This document shows positions 1 to 5,325 of a stretch of 6,862 bases of DNA, piece by piece (the first letter of the stretch is position 1; each line of letters starts with the position of its first letter). The notes under the pieces were generated by a model. The model saw nothing but the letters and a program-made list of their open reading frames with translations, had not been told where the DNA came from and did no database searches. The stretch spans positions 1 through 6,862 of the forward strand of contig JAQVLS010000088.1 of the NCBI GenBank assembly GCA_028704035.1, given 5' to 3'. Position numbers and translations under genes: made by a program. This DNA comes from Desulfotomaculaceae bacterium. GTDB lineage: Bacteria; Bacillota; Desulfotomaculia; Desulfotomaculales; Pelotomaculaceae.

Positions 1-823
1 TTAATTTGTTTGGATTGCTAATCTTACCGCTCAGGAGAAGCTTTCCCACTGAAATTTTCTCATGCGCCGCGTAATAATCCAGCGACCGCTGTGGTTCTCT
101 TGAGATTCCCGCCACATCCTCACTGCCCGCAGGCAACAGACGAACAAACCTGATCAACCCGTCTTTCATCAGGACAAAGTGAGAGGTTTTCGCGCCGATA
201 TCCACTATGGCCGCGCTCCCCGGCCCGTTCCTGCCAAAAATACGCCACAGAGCAAACGCCTGCAGGTCTACCGCCGTTACTGTGAAACCGGAGCGGGAAA
301 ATATGCCGTGGTACTGATATACTATCGTCAGAGGAACTGCCAGGATCAGCAGGTCCTGCAGGTCCTGCCCGCCGCCGGCGCCCTTCGGCTCCCCTGTCAA
401 TTTGCGCTCAGCGCCTTCTGCTGCTTTCTCCAGCCTGACATACCTGAGCACCAGCTGACTGACCGGGACCGGCACATACTTCTGAATCTCAATTTTTATC
501 GCCGACCAGAGTTCTTTTTCACTCATCTGTGGCAGTTGGACAATCCGGCACACTACTTTTTCACTGCCGATACAGGTAATAACCTCCCTGTAATTTGGAT
601 TCAAAATTTTTTTTAAAACCTGGACCAGAGCCTCCTCATCCAGGTTATCGCCCCATACTCCCGGCGGACTTGGCGCCATCCTCAGCGCCACTACCTCCGG
701 GGTGCCATCGATTACCTCGATTTCCGCCACTTTAATATGTCCAGCCCCGATGTCCACACCGGTAAAATGTTTCTTTTCCGGCAGAAAAATTTTAAAATAT
801 TTTTTTATATCTACTCGTTCCAT
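1..823 (-). CDS. pilM: Type IV pilus assembly ATPase PilM (actin-like), 3' end outside the window
   Basis: Open frame of 274 codons with no stop before the left edge, so the C-terminus is missing. PilM is a cytoplasmic FtsA/actin-like ATP-binding protein that binds the N-terminal tail of PilN and supports the inner-membrane PilMNO platform. Visible motifs: phosphate-1 loop FTGVDIGAGHIKVAEI (residues about 20-35); the family segment LPQMSEKELWSAIKIEIQKY (97-116) followed by VPVPVSQ; phosphate-2 motif AIVDIGAKTSHFVLMKDG (205-222); and a late helix QRSLDYY (245-251) followed by KLLLSGK (261-267). The ATG at 823 lies inside the last codons of the upstream gene (13-nt overlap) and has GAGG 8 nt upstream. 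Oddity: the stretch between the phosphate-2 motif and QRSLDYY is very short, so a subdomain that PilM proteins normally have seems to be absent. A charged Gly-rich stretch with a QDLQDL duplication (153-158) interrupts the middle. The identification is firm; the truncation by the window edge is certain. Confidence 0.88.
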   Translation of the reverse strand, partial: MERVDIKKYFKIFLPEKKHFTGVDIGAGHIKVAEIEVIDGTPEVVALRMAPSPPGVWGDNLDEEALVQVLKKILNPNYREVITCIGSEKVVCRIVQLPQMSEKELWSAIKIEIQKYVPVPVSQLVLRYVRLEKAAEGAERKLTGEPKGAGGGQDLQDLLILAVPLTIVYQYHGIFSRSGFTVTAVDLQAFALWRIFGRNGPGSAAIVDIGAKTSHFVLMKDGLIRFVRLLPAGSEDVAGISREPQRSLDYYAAHEKISVGKLLLSGKISNPNKL

Positions 824-2058
824 CTGGTAATCCTCACAAAGCAGGTAGTCCAGCTGCTGATATCCCGGAAAGAATTAAACATGTCCTGATCATAAGAGGT
901 GTTGACCGTACCGCCCGAGCAGGCTAAACCAGCTGCCAGCACGCTGCCTCTTACAGTGACCCCGTTGTTGAAATTTACCTGCTCGCTGGAATACAGGAGC
1001 GCGTCTATTTCCCCGCTGTCCGCGCTGGAGCTGACCGGCCCGGCTGCGAGTATCGCGAGGCTGTCGCTGTCGCCGGACTTTATTAGGCTGCCCAGCGTGA
1101 CACTGCCGTCAACAACCAAAAGTGCATTGCCGCTGTATGTGCCTGACAGCACGCAGGCGCCACTTATAAAATATATACCGTTCTGTAAAAACATTGTGCC
1201 GTCCTTAACCGGAGGCAGTTGACTGCAGCCGGCGTTTTCTTGGTACCAGGCCAGTCTGGCGGCGCTGAGGAGAGCGGGAAATGCGGCAGCGTCCGGTATT
1301 TTCGCAGCCAGATCCCTTGTGGACATTATTCTAGTAATGCCTCTGAGCTCGTCAGGCGCCTTGTTGATATCGTCAACATAAATAAAACCATTGATAGTGA
1401 GCTGCCCCGTACCGGTAAAATCCACACCATCCAGGGCATAGATATTCCCGTTGATCTCTATGGCGCCGCCATCTTCACACTGGAGACAAACAAGGCCGCA
1501 ACAGTACATGTCTCCAGCAATATGCGAGCCGCTGTTTATCACCACATCGCTGGAAAAACAAGAGTGGGCCGCCAGGTTAAAAACGTTACTGCCGGTAGAA
1601 CGGACGTCAGTCACCCATAACCCGCGAAACAGGTTTTCCGGGTAAACGTTCTCCAGATCCACATTCACTTTGATCCCTTTTATACTACTGGCGCATTTGG
1701 CCCGGCATTCTATTTCCAGAGTAGTGCGTCTATCATCCTCAGCCAATTTTTTTACTTTGATGTATTCAAAAGCGCCCTCTCCAAAGTCTTTTTCATTATT
1801 TAAATTATTGGCGAGAAAATCATATCCACTACCGGTATTTAAATTTCTCAGCCAGGCCGGACCGTTTTTCGCATCCGCTAAAACCTTTTCCACACCGGCT
1901 TCGGCGATATAATACGCTTTGTCCTGATTCACCTCAAAGGCGGCAATTTTTCCGGTGTTTATCCCCATAGCGAGGACAGCGCTGCACAGCAAAAACGTGG
2001 CTAGGATTATCACCATCACCACCAGCATGCTCTGGCCCTTTATGTCACGCAGAATCAT
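811..2058 (-). CDS. PilX-like pilus-associated protein with cysteine-rich beta-repeat ectodomain
   Basis: 415 residues. The N-terminus has a short basic leader ending KG (7-8), then a hydrophobic helix (about 10-32). Next comes the stretch KAYYIAEAGVEKVL (47-60), typical of PilX-type minor pilins (the YxAEAGxE motif). Unlike canonical prepilins, the residue at position +5 after Gly8 is Val, not Glu, which is common in the PilX group. From about residue 155 the sequence is rich in short beta-strand and Gly/Asn turns (INSGSHIAGD, IEINGNIYAL, LTINGFIYV, GNALLVVDGSVTLGSL, VNFNNGVTVRGSVL), suggesting a stacked-strand or right-handed beta-helix domain exposed outside the cell. It has 12 cysteines, including CCGLVCLQC at 186-194. 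It ends in ITRWNE; a Trp near the C-terminus is usual for this type. The ATG at 2058 is preceded by ACGGGG about 9 nt upstream, a moderate site. It lies 16 nt after the PilW-like gene and overlaps pilM by 13 nt. Assigned by N-terminal motif and context; the ectodomain's function is unknown. Confidence 0.75.
   Translation of the reverse strand: MILRDIKGQSMLVVMVIILATFLLCSAVLAMGINTGKIAAFEVNQDKAYYIAEAGVEKVLADAKNGPAWLRNLNTGSGYDFLANNLNNEKDFGEGAFEYIKVKKLAEDDRRTTLEIECRAKCASSIKGIKVNVDLENVYPENLFRGLWVTDVRSTGSNVFNLAAHSCFSSDVVINSGSHIAGDMYCCGLVCLQCEDGGAIEINGNIYALDGVDFTGTGQLTINGFIYVDDINKAPDELRGITRIMSTRDLAAKIPDAAAFPALLSAARLAWYQENAGCSQLPPVKDGTMFLQNGIYFISGACVLSGTYSGNALLVVDGSVTLGSLIKSGDSDSLAILAAGPVSSSADSGEIDALLYSSEQVNFNNGVTVRGSVLAAGLACSGGTVNTSYDQDMFNSFRDISSWTTCFVRITRWNE
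832..835 (-). promoter_or_regulatory. Ribosome binding site of pilM within the end of the upstream gene
   Basis: GAGG on the minus strand, 8 nt before the pilM ATG at 823 and inside the coding sequence of the PilX-like protein. It fixes the pilM start and shows that the two reading frames genuinely overlap. Confidence 0.6.
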
Positions 2059-2074
2059 AGCAATACCCCGTCAG

Positions 2075-2530
2075 CTAATCCGTCCTTATGCGTACCTTTG
2101 TGCTCATTTCAACAATACCGCTGTTCCCTTTTTCCCCTTTGATAGCGATCGTGACGACCCTGTTTTCCGGATCATATTCAAAATGAAGAAATTGTATATG
2201 GCTGGCCACCGGCAGGTAAACACCCCCCACGTTTACCTCCGCTTCTTTCTGCGCGGGGTCGTACCTGTAACCGTTTATATTGCTTCCCTCGGCGGGTTTT
2301 AGATTAATCTGTGAATTGCTATACGATTTCACCCCTGCGGCCTGCCTGATGCCAAAGCTGATCTTTTTTAGCGCGATGCGCACATTTTCCTGCACTTCAA
2401 TTCTATCTTTATCTTTTATGTAAGAAGTGTACAATCTTGCATAGACGTAAAGTGCGGATGAAAGCACAATGAGAAATATTACGGCGGCCACCATAGTTTC
2501 GATAATAGTGAACCCTTTATTACTCCGCAA
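2075..2530 (-). CDS. PilW/GspJ-type prepilin-like protein
   Basis: 151 residues. A class III prepilin signal is clear: a short basic leader MRSNKG, predicted PilD cleavage after Gly6, then FTIIETMVAAVIFLIVL with Glu at +5 and a hydrophobic helix to about residue 30. The following amphipathic segment VQENVRIALKKISFGIRQA (46-64) closely matches the PilW/GspJ family pattern. The C-terminal half alternates short beta strands and ends in KVRIRTD. The expected role is a minor pseudopilin in the tip-priming complex, processed and methylated by the prepilin peptidase. The start is a TTG at 2530, chosen because it is the only one giving a proper leader; GAGG sits 9 nt upstream and overlaps the stop of the preceding gene. 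It is separated by 6 nt from the PilV-like gene and by 16 nt from the PilX-like gene. PilW versus GspJ naming cannot be settled by eye. Confidence 0.83.
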   Translation of the reverse strand: MRSNKGFTIIETMVAAVIFLIVLSSALYVYARLYTSYIKDKDRIEVQENVRIALKKISFGIRQAAGVKSYSNSQINLKPAEGSNINGYRYDPAQKEAEVNVGGVYLPVASHIQFLHFEYDPENRVVTIAIKGEKGNSGIVEMSTKVRIRTD

Positions 2531-2536
2531 TCTAGT

Positions 2537-3103
2537 TTACCTCACCATTTTCTCTGTTGTTAACGAAACATTCCTCTCCTGATTTTTCACAGTGTAGTAA
2601 ACTATCACCCTGATCATTTTCAGGTTATTCCGGCTGTTTTCAACATTTATTACATACCGGTAATCATCCGGACAGTAATGGTATAGCATATAAAGCGAGG
2701 TAGCGTCAGGTACGACAAGCCAGTCTGATTCCAGCACAGCCCTGCGCGCGGCGCCGTCATAGTCTGTAATTTTTCCTACCTGTCCGGAGCCGGTACCGCC
2801 GCAGATAGCTATGTTATAGTGCTTGTAGAAATCGTCAACACTGCTGGCCCTGTGCTCCAGTGTAACCGTATGCGTGGTTGCTCCTCCGGAAAGCCCCAGC
2901 TGGCTGTCCGGTATGCTTTTTATTTCCTCAACCACGGCCCGGGCTAAATTCAAGGCGGAGATTTTTTCTCTGGCTGCGGCGGCATAAATGCTGCCGTCCC
3001 GGTACATATACATCAAGGGGAAAATCGCAATCCCCAAAATTAGAATAGCTACAGTGACTTCAATCAGGCTCATGCCTCTCTGGTTTAAAAACAATCTAAA
3101 CAC
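2537..3103 (-). CDS. PilV/GspI-type prepilin-like protein with a phage-tail-like insert
   Basis: 188 residues. The leader MFRLFLNQRG ends in Gly10, the predicted prepilin peptidase site. MSLIEVTVAILILGIAIFPLM follows, with Glu at +5 and a membrane-spanning helix to about residue 32. The segment ALNLARAVVEEIKSIP (50-65) is typical of PilV/GspI (the LAxxxxEEIK pattern). The C-terminal part, KMIRVIVYYTVKNQERNVSLTTEKMVR, is the usual GspI/PilV closing strand pair. Between these lies an insert (about 96-143) with GTGSGQVGKITDYDG and DWLVVPDATSLYMLY, which resembles a small module I know from phage tail and surface proteins. The start is GTG at 3103, because the only in-frame downstream Met options lie within the mature helix; its ribosome site (TAGG close to the start) is weak, suggesting translational coupling to the preceding gene, 11 nt away. 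Probable role: minor pilin in tip assembly. Confidence 0.83.
   Translation of the reverse strand: MFRLFLNQRGMSLIEVTVAILILGIAIFPLMYMYRDGSIYAAAAREKISALNLARAVVEEIKSIPDSQLGLSGGATTHTVTLEHRASSVDDFYKHYNIAICGGTGSGQVGKITDYDGAARRAVLESDWLVVPDATSLYMLYHYCPDDYRYVINVENSRNNLKMIRVIVYYTVKNQERNVSLTTEKMVR
2540..2543 (-). promoter_or_regulatory. Ribosome binding site deciding the TTG start of the PilW-like gene
   Basis: On the minus strand GAGG lies 9 nt before the TTG at 2530 and overlaps the last sense codon of the PilV-like gene. It supports a non-ATG start and tight translational coupling. Confidence 0.6.
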
Positions 3104-3114
3104 CAGCCTACTTT

Positions 3115-3636
3115 TTATGAAGGTGGTTTACTGTCGACCCTCACCCTGCCGGTTATGGAAGCGACAATTACGTATATGAATTCATTGTTTTTGTTACAGA
3201 TACAGATGTGCCCGCCGTTTAAAAAGCCGTTGTTGCGGAATGGCTCACCTCTTGCATTGAATCTTAACAAGTGGTCGAAGCCATTCCGTGAATCGTTGTC
3301 AAAATCAAAGTTGGTTGTTACCAGATCGATGCCGCCCGGCAGGTTTGTTATTTTGTATTTGCGAACGCCTCTTTGAATTAAATACCTTTCGTTCACACAA
3401 TCAAAAATCACGGCGTAATCGGCATCCTGGTTAATATTCAGCTGCTGGGCCAGGCGCAGGTCTGCCGCGATAACAGAAGCGGCAGAGTATAATTTATGCC
3501 GTTCAAATGCCCTGGAAAAAACCGGGGTAAAACATATAAAAACAGCAACCAAAGAGAATACAATGATAAATTCCAGCAAGGTAAAGCCATTTATATTGGA
3601 AACAATCTTTTTTAGATCAGACGCAGCCATAAACAT
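3115..3636 (-). CDS. GspH/FimT-type pseudopilin
   Basis: About 173 residues from the ATG at 3636. Leader of about 14-17 residues ending KIVSNING, then FTLLEFIIVFSLVAVFICFTPVF with Glu at +5 and a single membrane helix. The segment SAASVIAADLRLAQQLNI follows the GspH/FimT pattern (helix entering the globular domain, xxLRxAQxxA-like). The C-terminus FIYVIVASITGRVRVDSK matches the family's closing signature (yvivs..GRvrv). FimT/GspH proteins are minor pseudopilins; some Gram-negative FimT proteins bind DNA during uptake, but that cannot be inferred here. Start choice is open: GTG at 3639, ATG at 3636 and ATG at 3630 are all in frame, and the last has AGTGAT 4 nt upstream as a partial Shine-Dalgarno match. 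It is the first gene of the pilin operon and is divergent from the MATE gene. It contains three cysteines in the mature domain, two in CIC near the C-terminal strands. Confidence 0.82.
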   Translation of the reverse strand: MFMAASDLKKIVSNINGFTLLEFIIVFSLVAVFICFTPVFSRAFERHKLYSAASVIAADLRLAQQLNINQDADYAVIFDCVNERYLIQRGVRKYKITNLPGGIDLVTTNFDFDNDSRNGFDHLLRFNARGEPFRNNGFLNGGHICICNKNNEFIYVIVASITGRVRVDSKPPS

Positions 3637-3651
3637 CACTGATTTATAATT

Positions 3652-3680
3652 ATTTTACATTTGATTTCCCATTTTGACAC
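3652..3680 (-). promoter_or_regulatory. Candidate sigma-A promoter of the pilin operon
   Basis: On the minus strand, GTGTCA (3675-3680, 4 of 6 matches to TTGACA) is separated by 17 nt from TAAAAT (3652-3657, 5 of 6 matches to TATAAT). Transcription would begin near 3645, leaving a leader of only about 10-15 nt before the first pseudopilin start. Chance matches are easy in this AT-rich stretch, so this is a proposal only. Confidence 0.3.
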
Positions 3681-3709
3681 ATCATCACCAATTACCTTCG
3701 TATAAAAGA

Positions 3710-3723
3710 TCGACATTTGTCGA
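3710..3723. promoter_or_regulatory. 14-bp palindrome, possible operator
   Basis: TCGACATTTGTCGA: perfect 6-bp arms around TT, in the divergent intergenic region between the pilin operon and the MATE gene. Size and symmetry suit a dimeric repressor of the TetR or MarR type, which often control efflux genes. It lies upstream of both candidate promoters. No regulator gene is present in the window, so the binding protein is unknown. Confidence 0.3.
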
Positions 3724-3738
3724 ATGTAAAAAATTTTA

Positions 3739-3786
3739 TAGGCAATAATCAGGAACCCATTTTCTTGGACTTCTGATTATTGCCTA
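3739..3786. repeat. Perfect 14-bp inverted repeat with 20-nt loop
   Basis: TAGGCAATAATCAG (3739-3752) is exactly complementary to CTGATTATTGCCTA (3773-3786). Inside the loop, CCA (3757-3759) can also pair with TGG (3766-3768). Read on the minus strand, the stem is followed after a few bases by a TTTTTT run (about 3728-3735), so it could act as a weak intrinsic terminator or attenuator for leftward transcripts. On the plus strand there is no T-run, and the right arm overlaps the candidate -35 of the MATE promoter, so a protein-binding or regulatory role is also possible. Confidence 0.5.
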
Positions 3787-3808
3787 AACCACTGGTATCG
3801 TATAAAAT
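3780..3808 (+). promoter_or_regulatory. Candidate promoter of the MATE efflux gene
   Basis: TTGCCT (3780-3785) is separated by 17 nt from TAAAAT (3803-3808), which would start transcription near 3815 and give a leader of about 95 nt. The -35 hexamer sits in the right arm of the inverted repeat. The -10 is good and the -35 poor (3-4 of 6), as expected if expression depends on a regulator. Confidence 0.3.
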
Positions 3809-3896
3809 AGTTTTTGCTTAGTTAACGTCTAAAAACAATGGTATTCTAACCGGGGGAGAAATCGGCAATTTCAAAAGCGGGTTATTAAGAATTAAA

Positions 3897-3902
3897 AAGG
3901 AG
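3897..3902 (+). promoter_or_regulatory. Strong ribosome binding site of the MATE gene
   Basis: AAGGAG ends 7 nt before the ATG at 3910. It confirms the start and predicts efficient translation. Confidence 0.7.
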
Positions 3903-3909
3903 ATTATTA

Positions 3910-5268
3910 ATGGATCGCAGTTTTGCCATGCGCGACCAAAATATCGGCAGCCTACTGTGGAAGTTTTCTCTGCCGGCGATAGTAGGCATGCTCATTAACG
4001 CGCTTTACAACATAGTCGACAGGATATTCGTGGGGCGTGGGATCGGTTCTATAGCTATAGCGGCAACAACCGTGGCTTTTCCCATCATGCTTATAATTTT
4101 TGCCGTGGCCATGTTAATCGGCATCGGCGCCACGGCGTTAATCTCCATACGTTTGGGTCAGCAAAAAAAAGATGAAGCGGAAAGGGTAGCCGGCAACGCC
4201 GCAGCGATGTTGATTGTGCTACCTTCAATATTAGCGGTCATCTACCTGCTTTTTCCCGATCCTATTTTAAGATTCTTTGGTTCCAGTACAGATGTTTTGC
4301 CGTATGCCCGCGATTTTACTCATATCATTATGATGGGAGCGCCTCTAGGCGCCATCGGCTTCGGTTTGAACAACTTTATCAGGGCCGAAGGCAACCCCCG
4401 ACTGGCCATGATAACGCAAATTATCGGCGGCGTGACCAACGTCGTTTTAAACTACTACTTTATTTTCAAATTGGGGATGGGAATCAAAGGCTCCGCCCTG
4501 GGGACAGTGTTAGGCCAGCTAGTATCAGCGCTCTGGGTAACAGGTTATTTCCTGTCCGGCCGGAGCCTGGTGAAAATCAGGATTAAAAACATGATGCCTC
4601 ATCTACCCACGCTGATCAGCATCATGTCTATCGGCTTTGCCCCTTTTGCCATGCAAATGGCCTCCAGTATCCAGCAGTCGATACTGAATAAAACTCTGCT
4701 GGCCTATGGTGGTGATCTGGCTATTTCAGCCGTGGGGATCATCATGAGTGTACTGACGCTGATGTTTATGCCCATAGTGGGTCTCAGCCAGGGCGCTCAG
4801 CCTCTGATAGGTTTTAATTACGGCGCCCGGCAGTACGATCGGGTTAAAGAAACGGTGAAAATAGCGGCAATTGCCGGTACCGTCATTGCTTTAGCCGGCT
4901 ACCTGGCCATTCATATTTGGCCTGCAGCGATTGTCGGGCTGTTCAGCGAAGGTGATACCGCCCTGACGGATATGACCACCCGGGCCATGAAGGTGTTTTT
5001 GGCGTTATTTCCGGTTGTCGGCTTACAAATAATATGTTCGAACTACTTTCAGGCAGTGGGCAAACCGGTACAGTCCACCATCCTCAGTCTCTCCAGGCAG
5101 GTATTACTGTTCATCCCCCTGCTGCTGATCCTGCCGCACTACTGGGGAATTGACGGCGTATGGAGATCAGCGCCAATAGCGGACGGAATGGCGATACTGC
5201 TGACGGTCACTATTTTTTACCTGGAAATGAAATACCTGCCCAAGAGCGTATCTAGTAGAAGCAGGTGA
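3910..5268 (+). CDS. MATE family multidrug efflux transporter, MepA-like
   Basis: 452 residues, the usual length for the family, with about twelve hydrophobic segments arranged as two six-helix bundles. The protein would sit in the cytoplasmic membrane and expel cationic drugs, dyes or metabolites using a Na+ or H+ gradient. Family signatures: SLPAIVGMLINALYNIVDRI early in helix 1 (20-39) and VGRGIGSIAIAATTVAFP (41-58); RLGQ after helix 2 (81-84); FIRAEGNPRLAM (156-167); the helix 5 motif NVVLNYYFIF (177-186); and in the second half GLSQGAQPLIGFNYGA (291-306), which matches the MepA-like subgroup. In the helix 5 motif many relatives have Asp where this protein has Asn181. The gene stands alone on the plus strand, divergent from the pilin operon and convergent with the floA operon; no regulator lies beside it. 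The substrate cannot be predicted. The start is well supported by the AAGGAG site. Confidence 0.92.
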   Translation: MDRSFAMRDQNIGSLLWKFSLPAIVGMLINALYNIVDRIFVGRGIGSIAIAATTVAFPIMLIIFAVAMLIGIGATALISIRLGQQKKDEAERVAGNAAAMLIVLPSILAVIYLLFPDPILRFFGSSTDVLPYARDFTHIIMMGAPLGAIGFGLNNFIRAEGNPRLAMITQIIGGVTNVVLNYYFIFKLGMGIKGSALGTVLGQLVSALWVTGYFLSGRSLVKIRIKNMMPHLPTLISIMSIGFAPFAMQMASSIQQSILNKTLLAYGGDLAISAVGIIMSVLTLMFMPIVGLSQGAQPLIGFNYGARQYDRVKETVKIAAIAGTVIALAGYLAIHIWPAAIVGLFSEGDTALTDMTTRAMKVFLALFPVVGLQIICSNYFQAVGKPVQSTILSLSRQVLLFIPLLLILPHYWGIDGVWRSAPIADGMAILLTVTIFYLEMKYLPKSVSSRSR

Positions 5269-5325
5269 ATTGATAAACAACGGCCTTAGCACACGCTTAA
5301 TAATCAAAATATACAACTGGGCAGG
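5269..5325. other. Short convergent intergenic gap without a clear terminator
   Basis: Fifty-seven bases between the stop of the MATE gene and the stop of the leftward 160-residue gene. I see no GC-rich hairpin followed by a T-run in either direction. Termination may be Rho-dependent, or transcripts may overlap. Confidence 0.4.

Noticed and set aside
349..372. Tandem 9-bp duplication (AGGTCCTGC twice) in pilM
   Set aside because: Two in-frame copies giving QDLQDL in a variable linker; too small to be more than simple slippage.
179..616. Plus-strand open frame of 145 codons
   Set aside because: It is antisense to pilM, whose frame is supported by clear motifs; the translation has no family features and no ribosome site.
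899..1620. Plus-strand open frames across the PilX-like gene
   Set aside because: Shadows of the minus-strand gene, with low-complexity translations and no start signals.
1955..2302. Plus-strand open frame spanning the junction of two pilin genes
   Set aside because: It crosses a real operon junction on the opposite strand and has no recognisable protein features.
3674..3706. TTGACA plus TATAAA as a plus-strand promoter
   Set aside because: The hexamers are good but 21 bp apart, outside the normal 16-18 bp; the candidate at 3780-3808 has proper spacing.
3710..3723. LexA (DinR) SOS box
   Set aside because: The Firmicute box is CGAAC-N4-GTTCG; this site is CGAC-N4-GTCG and lacks the key AA/TT.
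3815..3909. Riboswitch in the MATE leader
   Set aside because: The leader is about 95 nt and contains only a weak 5-bp hairpin (3858-3872); I see no known riboswitch core.
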